Assembly (NCBI GenBank): GCA_905207705.1
Contig: CAJLMA010000002.1
Span: 62,001 to 126,000, forward strand
Direction of reading: 5' to 3'
Length of the DNA: 64,000 nucleotides
Source: an uncultured Prevotellaceae bacterium
GTDB taxonomy: Bacteria; Bacteroidota; Bacteroidia; Bacteroidales; Muribaculaceae
Shown: positions 35,223 to 43,337 of the stretch, one piece after another
How the letters are laid out: every line of letters starts with the position of its first letter
Numbering within the stretch: position 1 is the stretch's first letter
Translations under genes and position numbers: made by a program
Notes under the pieces: model-generated
Seen by the model: only the letters and a program-made list of their open reading frames with translations
The model's database searches: none
Told to the model about the DNA's origin: nothing

Positions 35223-35869
35223 CTGCTATTTACAATGTAAGGATTATAACTTTTCTCGTCGCCTATCGTAGTTCCTCCGCCATGTCCGCATAATACTAAC
35301 GTTTCATCGGGCAAAGAAAACAACTTATTTTTTATGCTATCCATTAACTGCATGTGATCTCCTCCAGGCAAGTCTGTTCTTCCGATACTTTGCATGAACA
35401 AAGTATCTCCAACAAAAACAATACTCGACTCTTTCACATAAAATGACAGTCCTCCTTGTGTATGACCTGGAGTCTCGATTACACTGATATGTTCATTTTC
35501 CACTTCTATCATATCGCCATCCGACAGATATGTATCTATAACTACGGAAGGTAATGATAATTCAAACCCGAACATTTTAGCTTGTTGCGATAACAATAGC
35601 CCTAATTGGGCGTCCTTAGCGTTTGCACATATTTTAGCCCCATACCTTTCTGAAACGTACTTTGCAGAAGCAGCATGATCAAGATGCAAATGGGTTAACA
35701 ATATTTGATTCACATTAAGTTGCAACGACTCCATATATTCGTCAAATTGACGGCGCTCGTTATCATCAAACATGCCTGGATCTATGACTATGGAATCTTT
35801 ACTGCCTTCATCCCACAAAATATATGTATTTTCTTCAAAAGGATTAAATACCAACTTGGAAACTTTCAT
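35219..35869 (-). CDS. MBL-fold hydrolase (glyoxalase II-like)
   Basis: A 216-residue metallo-beta-lactamase-fold protein with the metal motif THLHLDHA near residue 59, a histidine in ETPGHTQGG, the aspartate in FVGDTLF and the final histidine in LCGHGGGTTIGDEK. This pattern is typical of the cytoplasmic YcbL/GloB-like thioesterases that may hydrolyse S-lactoyl or other thioesters. The SIGRTDLPGGD segment supports that group. The gene lies 9 nt after rsmG and overlaps the PAP2 gene by 4 nt. Confidence 0.88.
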   Translation of the reverse strand: MKVSKLVFNPFEENTYILWDEGSKDSIVIDPGMFDDNERRQFDEYMESLQLNVNQILLTHLHLDHAASAKYVSERYGAKICANAKDAQLGLLLSQQAKMFGFELSLPSVVIDTYLSDGDMIEVENEHISVIETPGHTQGGLSFYVKESSIVFVGDTLFMQSIGRTDLPGGDHMQLMDSIKNKLFSLPDETLVLCGHGGGTTIGDEKSYNPYIVNSR

Positions 35870-35878
35870 TGGAATTTC

Positions 35879-36502
35879 TTATATCTGAACGTAAAGAACT
35901 TTTTTTGTCTCAAAATATGGCTCATCAAAATATTCTTTCAAATCATTGATAAGCGACACTTTTTTTACTTTCTTAATTTCGTCCTGTAAATCACCACCTT
36001 TTAGGCAAATCAATCCGTTAGGCAATGAATTTATGCAATCATGCGAAATCAATTTCCTGACCAATGGAATCATGTCATTCAAATTCATTACTGCACGGCT
36101 AACCACAAAATCAAAAACACCTTTTACCTCAGACACGTCCCCGTGCTGAAATGAAATATTCTCAAGTTGAATCTTATCGGCAATATCTTGTGCAACTTTA
36201 ATCTTCTTGCCAATTCTGTCTACTAAATGAAATCTTACATTTGGGAACATTATTGCAAGAGGAATTCCGGGAAATCCGCCTCCTGTGCCCAAATCAAGTA
36301 TCGAACTTCCATTCTTGAAATCAATAAATTTTGCAATTCCTAATGAGTGCAGTATATGATTTACATATAAGTTATCAATGTCCTTTCGTGATATGACATT
36401 GATTTTTGCATTCCATTCAGGATATAACCTTCCTAATGCTTCGAATTGTCCTATTTGATTAGGGGTTAAATGCTTGAAATATTTTGTTATTATTTCTATC
36501 AT
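35879..36502 (-). CDS. rsmG: 16S rRNA m7G methyltransferase RsmG
   Basis: Methylates N7 of G527 in 16S rRNA with SAM. The 207-residue protein has the RsmG-type N-terminus (EWNAKINVISRKD...HILHSLG), the SAM motif ILDLGTGGGFPGIPLA near residue 68, and HLVDRIGKKIKV, all diagnostic. Its ATG overlaps the stop of the preceding lipoprotein gene by 4 nt, so the four-gene unit (lipoprotein, rsmG, MBL, PAP2) is translationally coupled. It is not next to gidA or parAB as in many bacteria. Confidence 0.96.
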   Translation of the reverse strand: MIEIITKYFKHLTPNQIGQFEALGRLYPEWNAKINVISRKDIDNLYVNHILHSLGIAKFIDFKNGSSILDLGTGGGFPGIPLAIMFPNVRFHLVDRIGKKIKVAQDIADKIQLENISFQHGDVSEVKGVFDFVVSRAVMNLNDMIPLVRKLISHDCINSLPNGLICLKGGDLQDEIKKVKKVSLINDLKEYFDEPYFETKKVLYVQI

Positions 36503-37356
36503 TTTAATCGATTTAAATATTTATACAAGTAGGACTTGTCATTTATATATGGTGCAAGTTTCTCGTAAGAAAGAGTTATATTTGTTTCGCCAACACTGTA
36601 ACAAGCTATCTCATATATTGCATAATTCCATGTGACACCATTTTCATCAAAATAAAAATTGTCTGTAACGGTTATATTATCGAGATTGAAATAACCAAGA
36701 TTTACCAGTGAATCTTCATCATTTACATTAAGCGTGACAAGTAATTCCCTTTTTAACAACTCTGAGATGTCTTGCAGGTCATCTTCCTTAAACAAATCAA
36801 ATATTTCAATCTTTTTCAAACTGTCCAAATCAAAATTACAATAATTATGAGCGCTCATGGTCTCCATTCCATCCCTTAGCGTGACTTCATGCCGACAAAA
36901 GGAGGCGAGACCATTCTTATTGTATATAGATTTAATGTCTACATTTGTCTGATAATTCATTATGCTTTTATCAGCCGATTTGTCATATTTTATTTCGTCA
37001 ATAGATTCACCATAACGCAAAATTATCATTTCTGATAATTCTTTGATTGCATCATTGATTTTACCAGACTTCCCATTCTCCACATTTAGTACATTATTAA
37101 TATACAAGTTCTGAATGGCAACTGCTGTCGAATCCGTATCTCTAATTTCGGGATATTCGCAAGTTACATGCACTTTTACATTACATTGGCCATTATCGCT
37201 ATGTTTAAAACCTACAGAATCATCATGAGACGTACTGACAATAAGCAAACTATCCACAGCATCAACATTAGTATATGAATTATGATGATGACAGCAGGTT
37301 ATAATGCTTGCAAAAAACATCAAGCCGACAATAATGTATGCATGTTTGACAATCAT
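36499..37356 (-). CDS. Lipoprotein with DUF3298/RsiV-type domain
   Basis: A 285-residue predicted lipoprotein: a hydrophobic signal (IIVGLMFFASIITC) ends in a lipobox cysteine at about residue 21. The C-terminal ~80 residues (from FDLFKEDDLQDI to NITLSYEKLAPYI) have the pattern of DUF3298, found in the anti-sigma factor RsiV, preceded by a DUF4163-like region. In RsiV this fold binds lysozyme; here no transmembrane anchor or anti-sigma domain is present, so that role is not implied. The ATG at 37356 is used, since only a TTG lies upstream. It leads the rsmG-MBL-PAP2 unit. Confidence 0.72.
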   Translation of the reverse strand: MIVKHAYIIVGLMFFASIITCCHHHNSYTNVDAVDSLLIVSTSHDDSVGFKHSDNGQCNVKVHVTCEYPEIRDTDSTAVAIQNLYINNVLNVENGKSGKINDAIKELSEMIILRYGESIDEIKYDKSADKSIMNYQTNVDIKSIYNKNGLASFCRHEVTLRDGMETMSAHNYCNFDLDSLKKIEIFDLFKEDDLQDISELLKRELLVTLNVNDEDSLVNLGYFNLDNITVTDNFYFDENGVTWNYAIYEIACYSVGETNITLSYEKLAPYINDKSYLYKYLNRLK

Positions 37357-37465
37357 ATCATTTTGCAATCTTCTATTGAGATAAAGGTAATATAAAATTA
37401 TTGAATTGAAAAATTTAGCGTAATTAAATTTTTATTCCGAAATTAGCACAATAATTAATGGCATT

Positions 37466-38296
37466 ATGGCTTTATTAGGAAAACCAAACGAATTGCGAAT
37501 AGGCCGGAAAACAGATTTCGGGCTATATCTTTCTGACGATAAAGGAGAAGAGATATTATTGCCAAATAAATATGTGACTTCTGACATGCATATAGGCGAT
37601 AACATCAATGTTTTTGTATATAAAGATTCCGAAGACCGTATAGTTGCCACCACTCAAACACCAGTTGTGCAAGTTGGAGAATTTGCTTTACTTAGGGTAA
37701 ATGCAGTGAATGAGGTTGGTGCATTCTTGGATTGGGGTCTGCCAAAAGATTTACTTGTACCATTCAGAGAACAGAAAGTAAGAATGGAAACCGGACGTTC
37801 ATATATAGTATATGTGTATGTGGATATTGCATCCGACCGCATTGTTGCTTCATCCAGAATAAACAAGTTCTTAAACAATCTCCCTATAAAGTACAACATA
37901 GGAGACCCAGTGGACATTCTTGTAGCGCAAAAAGTCGATATAGGATATAAAGTCATTATTGACAACTCATATTGGGGTGTAATTTATTCCAACGAGATAT
38001 TCAAGGAAATAAATATAGGCGACCGTATGCAGGCATTTATTAAAAACATACGTGAAGATGAAAAAATAGATGTCACACTCAGCGACAGGATTGATCGCCG
38101 AATCATGGAACTTGCCGATAAGATTCTACTGCACTTAATGAACAATAACAAGACCATGAATTTGACCGACAAGTCTGATCCCGAAGAAATAAAAAACATT
38201 TTCGAATGCAGCAAGAAGGATTTCAAAAAGGCTTTAGGCCATTTATATAAGAAAAAACTGGTATTGCTATTCCCCGATCATGTAAAAATGGCGTAA
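37466..38296 (+). CDS. CvfB-type S1 RNA-binding protein
   Basis: A 276-residue protein made of S1-like OB folds followed by a winged helix, as in CvfB/YitL of Firmicutes, which bind RNA and affect virulence-gene expression. Visible features are GKPNELRIGRKTDFGLYLSD at the start, the second OB fold (NEVGAFLDWGLPKDLLVPF) near residue 82, and the C-terminal winged helix with DPEEIKNIFECSKKDFKKALGHLYK near 240. It stands alone on the plus strand and converges with luxS; a shared terminator lies between. Confidence 0.85.
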   Translation: MALLGKPNELRIGRKTDFGLYLSDDKGEEILLPNKYVTSDMHIGDNINVFVYKDSEDRIVATTQTPVVQVGEFALLRVNAVNEVGAFLDWGLPKDLLVPFREQKVRMETGRSYIVYVYVDIASDRIVASSRINKFLNNLPIKYNIGDPVDILVAQKVDIGYKVIIDNSYWGVIYSNEIFKEINIGDRMQAFIKNIREDEKIDVTLSDRIDRRIMELADKILLHLMNNNKTMNLTDKSDPEEIKNIFECSKKDFKKALGHLYKKKLVLLFPDHVKMA

Positions 38297-38312
38297 TTGC
38301 AGTAAAATAAAG

Positions 38313-38356
38313 AAAAATGACGGTTTTATCATATTTTGTGATATACCGTCATTTTT
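38313..38356. terminator. Bidirectional terminator between cvfB-like gene and luxS
   Basis: A 12-bp stem (38313-38324 with 38345-38356, arm AAAAATGACGGT) with an inner TATCA/TGATA extension. A on one side and T on the other give a U-run in either direction, fitting two convergent genes. Confidence 0.85.
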
Positions 38357-38381
38357 TATTTATTAAAAGTGACTTATCTAA

Positions 38382-38864
38382 TCAAGCCGGATAAATCATA
38401 CTGTTATCTGAGATGTGCTCCAAAACCTCTACAAGATATTTTCGAGCCTCCCAATTAGCCATAGGCAAATTGTTCAACATATAATTGCCGCAATCATGGG
38501 CCGATGCCCCTGGTATTTCACCATCATAAGCAGCAATAAATGCGAACATTTCTTTCATCAAGGCTATTATGTCCCGTGGAGCCAAGTCACCTTCGAGCAA
38601 CAAATAAAATCCCGTACAGCACCCCATAGGGCCAAAATATATGATGCGGTTACCCCACTCCTTGTGATTCCTTAAAAATGTAGCTCCAAGATGTTCTATC
38701 GTGTGCAATGCAGCCTGACCTATGGCTGGCTCACGATTAGGTTCTTTCATTCTTATGTCAAACGTGGTAACGACATCACCATTTTTTAAATAATCTTTTC
38801 TTGATGTATAGATCCCCCTTAGTAACCGTGTATGATCAACTTTAAAACTATCAATTTTTTCCAT
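38382..38864 (-). CDS. luxS: S-ribosylhomocysteine lyase LuxS
   Basis: Splits S-ribosylhomocysteine into homocysteine and DPD, the precursor of autoinducer 2. With the ATG at 38864 the protein has 160 residues, the normal length. The metal ligands are H54 and H58 (HTIEH) and C125 (HDCGNY); the catalytic cysteine is in GPMGCCTG near residue 83. A TTG upstream at 38888 lies inside mtnN and is rejected. The gene follows mtnN by 13 nt, so the two steps that detoxify S-adenosylhomocysteine are encoded together. Confidence 0.97.
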   Translation of the reverse strand: MEKIDSFKVDHTRLLRGIYTSRKDYLKNGDVVTTFDIRMKEPNREPAIGQAALHTIEHLGATFLRNHKEWGNRIIYFGPMGCCTGFYLLLEGDLAPRDIIALMKEMFAFIAAYDGEIPGASAHDCGNYMLNNLPMANWEARKYLVEVLEHISDNSMIYPA

Positions 38865-38877
38865 ATTCTGCTTTTCC

Positions 38878-39561
38878 TCAATTTTCAATATGGTTCAACA
38901 ATTTTTTAATTATTTCAAACGTATGTTCCGGAGCTTCACTCCAGAAGTCATCATATTGTTTTGCATTATTATGACCGGCCCCGGGAGAATCACTTATTAC
39001 ACGCATGCAAAACATTGGCACGTTTTTCTTTGCACATACATGAGCTATTGCAGCCGATTCCATATCAACGGCCAAAACATCAGGAAAATGAACTTTAATG
39101 TCTTGCACTTTTTTTATGCTGTCAATAAATGTGTCACCCGAACACAACAGGCCATGTCGAATATTGCCTTCATCGGGCAACAGTGCCGATATCCCGGCAT
39201 CTGATGTAAAATATATCGGCATCCCTGCTGCTTGTCCATATTCTGTTCCGGGTCCGCACCACACGTCGTGATACGCGATTTTATCTGCAACCACTATATC
39301 CATAACATTTATGCTTGAATCGGCTGCTCCGGCGACTCCGGTACTAATCACAACATCCGGCTTATATTCCTCAAGCATCAACAATGTTGATATGGCCGCA
39401 TTTACTTTCCCTATTCCACATTCCATTGCAACTATATCATGAGAACATATGTTTCCGGTATGGAAATGGCATCCCATTTTATTCTCTACTTCATGACAAT
39501 CCATCAGCGGCAACAACAATGCCAGCTCTTTATCCATCGCTACAATTATTCCTATACGCAT
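38878..39561 (-). CDS. mtnN: MTA/SAH nucleosidase MtnN (Pfs)
   Basis: Hydrolyses 5'-methylthioadenosine and S-adenosylhomocysteine, releasing adenine. The 227 residues include the start MRIGIIVAMDKE with the catalytic-site E12, the STGVAGA loop near residue 73, the AVDMESAAIAHV ribose-binding motif near 163 and ISDSPGAG near 190 with the catalytic aspartate. It is the first gene of an mtnN-luxS pair. Together they recycle homocysteine and would yield AI-2; metA lies about 8 kb away on the same strand. Confidence 0.96.
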   Translation of the reverse strand: MRIGIIVAMDKELALLLPLMDCHEVENKMGCHFHTGNICSHDIVAMECGIGKVNAAISTLLMLEEYKPDVVISTGVAGAADSSINVMDIVVADKIAYHDVWCGPGTEYGQAAGMPIYFTSDAGISALLPDEGNIRHGLLCSGDTFIDSIKKVQDIKVHFPDVLAVDMESAAIAHVCAKKNVPMFCMRVISDSPGAGHNNAKQYDDFWSEAPEHTFEIIKKLLNHIEN

Positions 39562-39641
39562 ATCTTTATATTTGTCTTGCTTATCAATGGTAAAATTAAT
39601 AAAATTGTTACATTTGTAATAATCAAATGGACTAAAATAAA

Positions 39642-40331
39642 ATGTTACCTAATATAGAAGTAGACAATAATATATTGTGTATCTGTCCCAAAATGCAGAT
39701 AGGATTGATAAGGGCAAATGTTATCAACTGTCCAACCTCAGATGACTTATGGAGTATCATCACTCATACAGAGCAAGAAATATTAAACACATATTTATTA
39801 CCCGACATTAATAAACGCCCGGCAATAGCCGGAACTCGTGTTTTGTACAAGCAACTCGGGAAAGATCCAAACAGATATAGAGTAGCAAGTGAGGCTTTAT
39901 GCCGACGGGTTGTACGTAAACTCGGCCTATACCGCATAAACACTCTTGTCGACTTAATTAACCTTATATCAATGAAAAGCGGCTATCCAATAAGTGGATT
40001 GGATGCTGATAAAATCATCGGTGATACATTAATTTTAGGTATAGGACGGCATGAAGAAGATTTTCATGGCATCGGACGTGGGCTGCTCAACATTGAAGGC
40101 CTGCCTATTTACAGGGATGAAATGGGAGGAATTGCTACCCCTACAAGTGATGAAGAACGCACCAAAATAACATGCGATACAACAACTGTACAAATTAACA
40201 TCAATGCATTTGCTCCAGAAATGCCATTAACTCAAACCATGGAATGGTGCATCGATTTAATGAAACGTTTCGCAAAAGCATCAGATATTGAACAATATAT
40301 TTTTACCCCGGATAATTTTGATAACAAATGA
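39642..40331 (+). CDS. Stand-alone B3/4 domain protein
   Basis: A 229-residue protein matching the B3/B4 domain of the phenylalanyl-tRNA synthetase beta subunit, which edits mischarged Tyr-tRNA(Phe) there. Supporting elements are RVASEALCRRVVRKLG.YRINTLVDLINLIS near residues 87-115 and the GLDADKII and GRHEEDFHGIG segments. Stand-alone versions are known but their substrates are not well established; an aminoacyl-tRNA deacylase role is possible. The start is ATG 39642. The stop overlaps the next start by 4 nt (ATGA), so it is coupled to a Sua5/YciO-type gene, which also fits a tRNA-related job. Confidence 0.8.
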   Translation: MLPNIEVDNNILCICPKMQIGLIRANVINCPTSDDLWSIITHTEQEILNTYLLPDINKRPAIAGTRVLYKQLGKDPNRYRVASEALCRRVVRKLGLYRINTLVDLINLISMKSGYPISGLDADKIIGDTLILGIGRHEEDFHGIGRGLLNIEGLPIYRDEMGGIATPTSDEERTKITCDTTTVQININAFAPEMPLTQTMEWCIDLMKRFAKASDIEQYIFTPDNFDNK

Positions 40332-40930
40332 AACTTCTTAGAGTCATTCCTGACAATCCAAATGAACGTTTCATCGACATGGCTGTCGATGCTTTAAACA
40401 ACGGAAGGCTTATAATATACCCTACCGACACATTATATGCTCTTGGATGTGATGCTTTAAACAACAATGCTGTTGAAGAAATATGCAAAATAAAAGGCAT
40501 TAAATCAGAGAAAACAAATCTTTCGATAATATGCGAAAGCATAAGTCAAGCTGCCGAATATTCTCGCATAAACAATGCTGTATTTTCTTTAATGAAGAAC
40601 AATCTGCCAGGCCCGTTTACATTCATTCTGCCTGCATTGTCACAGCTCCCTAAAGCATTCAAGAAGCGTAAAACAGTGGGCATTCGCATCCCGGATAACA
40701 ATATAGCCATTGAGCTTGTCAAAAAGTTGGGGCATCCCATAATGACTACTTCAATAAAATATGATGATGGAGATTATGGCTGCGAACCGGAGCTGATAGC
40801 AGAAAATTATACAAACGCGGTAGATGTAATAATCGATGCCGGAAGAGGAGACTTAACGCCTTCAACAATCGTCGACTGCACTACCGATGAATACGAAATA
40901 ACACGAGAGGGCAAGGGTATCTTGCAATAG
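40328..40930 (+). CDS. Sua5/YciO/YrdC-family protein (threonylcarbamoyl-AMP synthase-like)
   Basis: A 200-residue YrdC-fold protein. The motifs IIYPTDTLYALGCDA near residue 28, KIKGIKSEKTNLSIIC near 56, and NLPGPFTFILPA near 93 form the nucleotide and carbonate binding channel that makes threonylcarbamoyl-AMP for t6A37 of tRNA. The SEKTNLSII wording is nearer YciO than TsaC, and YciO has weak or no t6A activity, so the exact role is open. It overlaps the upstream B3/4 gene by 4 nt. Confidence 0.85.
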   Translation: MKLLRVIPDNPNERFIDMAVDALNNGRLIIYPTDTLYALGCDALNNNAVEEICKIKGIKSEKTNLSIICESISQAAEYSRINNAVFSLMKNNLPGPFTFILPALSQLPKAFKKRKTVGIRIPDNNIAIELVKKLGHPIMTTSIKYDDGDYGCEPELIAENYTNAVDVIIDAGRGDLTPSTIVDCTTDEYEITREGKGILQ

Positions 40931-41255
40931 GGATTCCTGACAAACGTTGCCATATATTATGGCTTCGTAACATATAACATTCAAACTGAATCGGTTCGCT
41001 AACTCCTACAGTGGTGCGATAGTGTCTTCAATATCTCCATTCAAGTCATCTTCTTTCTTGGCACAATCACTGAAATAAATGGCTTCTGATGTTGTTTATA
41101 AAGCGCATCTTCAAAACAAATCAAAGCAACACGACTTTGATAACAATATTGCACTTTTTTATCTTACCCACCCCTAATTTCCACGCATATACAGAATTCA
41201 ATTATATTCTGTTAAAAGTATGAATTTTAAAAATACAACCTCTATGAATTTGCTG
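40931..41255. other. Intergenic stretch without an intact gene
   Basis: 325 bp between two genes whose 3' ends face each other. It contains a degenerate coding-like segment on the minus strand (see the pseudogene entry), a poor inverted repeat near 40950 (CCATAT/ATATGG) and AT-rich sequence. No convincing promoter, terminator or RNA was found. Confidence 0.6.
41006..41160 (-). pseudogene. Decayed coding fragment
   Basis: On the minus strand two neighbouring frames give protein-like text: QYCYQSRVALICFEDALYK from about 41153, then, after a shift of frame near 41075, AIYFSDCAKKEDDLNGDIED ending in APL and a TAG at 41006. The codon choice is like that of the real genes around it. It looks like the C-terminal remnant of a lost gene. 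I cannot name the family. Confidence 0.35.
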
Positions 41256-42080
41256 TTACTTCAAGACCTCCATAATGACACTTTCATCCACACCATATTG
41301 CTTTGCAAGATTTATGTCCCTTTGGACAGCATCACTTTCGAACCTTAATTTATTCAATTTTGCACGCAATAAATAAAGGAATCCATTTGTAGGTTCCATT
41401 GTCAATGCATTTTTTATATCGGCATCGGCATTGTTTAATTGCTTCAATTCCAGCAGACATTTTGCCCTATTGGCAAGCGCGTTGACCGATGGTCGCTCTT
41501 TGATAATCGTTCCATACAAACTGATTGCAGTGGGATAATTGCCATTAGCTTTATTCCACATGGCCAAACCATTATAGGCAAAATATGAATTCGGGCTAAT
41601 CCTCTTTATCTTATCAAAATCCTCTTTACTTGCTTCCATCTCTTTTTTTTCAAGTGCAAGAACCCCATGATTATATAAGGCTTCTATGTCCATCTCATCT
41701 AATTCGAGGACTCTGCCATAATCCATATAAGCCTTATCAATACTGTCCATGTCAAGATAAAGCGAAGCCCTGTTTTTCAGCAAAGTCACAGCATTTGGAG
41801 TCATAAACAAGGCAATGGAATAATTTTTCAAAGCTTCTTCATTCCGCCCTTGATATCGCTGCACAGTAGCAAGATTGGATAGCAGCAACGAATTATTAAA
41901 ATTATCAGGCTGAACCCTTAATGCCTCTTTTATAAAGATTTCGGCTTTTTCCCATTCCTTTTCTTGAATGCACACTTCGGCAGAGTCAACGAGTTCGTAA
42001 TAATTTCTTGCATGCACGCACAAACTCGCCATCAATAAAAAAGTTAATGCTGCGATATATTTTACCATTGTTTGAACCAT
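41256..42080 (-). CDS. Exported TPR-repeat protein
   Basis: A 274-residue protein with a signal peptide (hydrophobic IAALTFLLMASLCVHA, cleavage near residue 25), then about six tetratricopeptide repeats, for example AEIFIKEALRVQPDN, ALKNYSIALFMTPNA, AYMDYGRVLELDEMD and AISLYGTIIKERPS. No catalytic motif is seen. It probably acts as a periplasmic or membrane-attached scaffold. Start is ATG 42080 (an ATG at 42068 would give an even tighter signal peptide); the frame opens upstream only from a TTG. It is divergent from the clostripain-like gene. Confidence 0.78.
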   Translation of the reverse strand: MVQTMVKYIAALTFLLMASLCVHARNYYELVDSAEVCIQEKEWEKAEIFIKEALRVQPDNFNNSLLLSNLATVQRYQGRNEEALKNYSIALFMTPNAVTLLKNRASLYLDMDSIDKAYMDYGRVLELDEMDIEALYNHGVLALEKKEMEASKEDFDKIKRISPNSYFAYNGLAMWNKANGNYPTAISLYGTIIKERPSVNALANRAKCLLELKQLNNADADIKNALTMEPTNGFLYLLRAKLNKLRFESDAVQRDINLAKQYGVDESVIMEVLK

Positions 42081-42173
42081 AAATGAATACGAATACAAAA
42101 TTACATCTAATTAAAATTTAAATATAATGCCATTGTTGATATTTTATTAAATTTGTAATTATTTTAATCAAAC

Positions 42174-43325
42174 ATGGATACTTTTAAATACATATTAGTT
42201 TTTATTACCATAGCCATGTCAATTTCCCTCTCATCTTGCTTTGGCAATGATGAACCAGAAATCAATGACTCGACACACCGCACCGTGTTGGTTTATATGG
42301 TTGCAACAAACGATCTTGGCACTCTCGGATTCGACACAAGTGACATAAATGAAATGGAATCAGCAATCGAATCAATAGGAAACACCAATTGTCGGCTACT
42401 TATATACCACACCGCTTACAATTCTGAACCAGCACTCATTGAAATTAAAAACATTAATGGCAAAGCGGTAACAGAAACTTTGAAAACATACACATCCAGT
42501 ATATATTCTACATCTATAGAGCGAATGAGTGAGGTGTTTTCTGACACAAGGTCCTTAGCTCCTGCCGACGACTACGGGCTGGTACTATGGTCGCATGCCA
42601 CAGGATGGGTAAGAGAGCTTTCCACCAAATCCACAACTGCAAATTTTGGTATCGATGTCATGGACTTTGGAGAAGACCGTAAACACCAAATGTCTATTAC
42701 AGAATTATCTGAAGCCATTCCATCCGGAATGTTTAGCTTCATTTATGCCGATGCCTGCTATATGGGCTCAATAGAAATTGCATACCAATTACGAAACAAA
42801 ACGTCATATTATATAGCAAGTCCTACCGAAACATTGGGAACAGGAATGCCATATGACCAAAATATACCATGCTTTTTTGAAAAAACGCCTAATCTCATCC
42901 AAGCATGTAAAAACACATTCAATGAATATGACACCCAAATCGGTGATTACCGCTCTGTTACAATCGCTTTAACCGATTGTTCTAAACTGCACGGCATGGC
43001 TGAATTATGCCACAACATACATTCCACGCCTGCAAGCATCGAAATAAATCCTTACGAATTACAAAAATACAATGACGGTGACCCTATATATGTAGACTTC
43101 TTGCAATACACATCATTGCTGGCAACAGAATCTCAATCTGCAACATTAAAGAACTTGCTTAACGATGCCGTTTTATACAAAGCATGCACACCCACATTTG
43201 TAGATGTTGAAATCAATAAAGAGCATTTTTCAGGATTGTCAACATATATATTAGGCACATCTACATCAGAAAACGAAACATACTATTCAACACTTGATTG
43301 GTATAAAGACGTATACAATCATTAA
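42174..43325 (+). CDS. Clostripain-family (C11) cysteine protease, lipoprotein
   Basis: A 383-residue lipoprotein: the signal ends in a lipobox (ISLSSC, about C21). The body is the caspase-like C11 fold: HRTVLVYMVATNDLG near residue 36, the catalytic histidine in LVLWSHATGW near 137-142, and the catalytic cysteine in YADACYMGSIE near 197. Clostripain-type enzymes cut after arginine or lysine; Bacteroides fragipain and PmC11 are characterised relatives. It is anchored in the envelope, 12 nt before mscS. No activation-loop cleavage site could be identified with confidence. Confidence 0.9.
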   Translation: MDTFKYILVFITIAMSISLSSCFGNDEPEINDSTHRTVLVYMVATNDLGTLGFDTSDINEMESAIESIGNTNCRLLIYHTAYNSEPALIEIKNINGKAVTETLKTYTSSIYSTSIERMSEVFSDTRSLAPADDYGLVLWSHATGWVRELSTKSTTANFGIDVMDFGEDRKHQMSITELSEAIPSGMFSFIYADACYMGSIEIAYQLRNKTSYYIASPTETLGTGMPYDQNIPCFFEKTPNLIQACKNTFNEYDTQIGDYRSVTIALTDCSKLHGMAELCHNIHSTPASIEINPYELQKYNDGDPIYVDFLQYTSLLATESQSATLKNLLNDAVLYKACTPTFVDVEINKEHFSGLSTYILGTSTSENETYYSTLDWYKDVYNH

Positions 43326-43337
43326 AATACTTGACTT

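Noticed and set aside
36499..37356. Lysozyme-sensing anti-sigma factor (RsiV)
   Set aside because: The DUF3298-like domain is shared, but there is no anti-sigma domain or membrane helix beyond the lipoprotein signal, and no sigma factor gene is adjacent.
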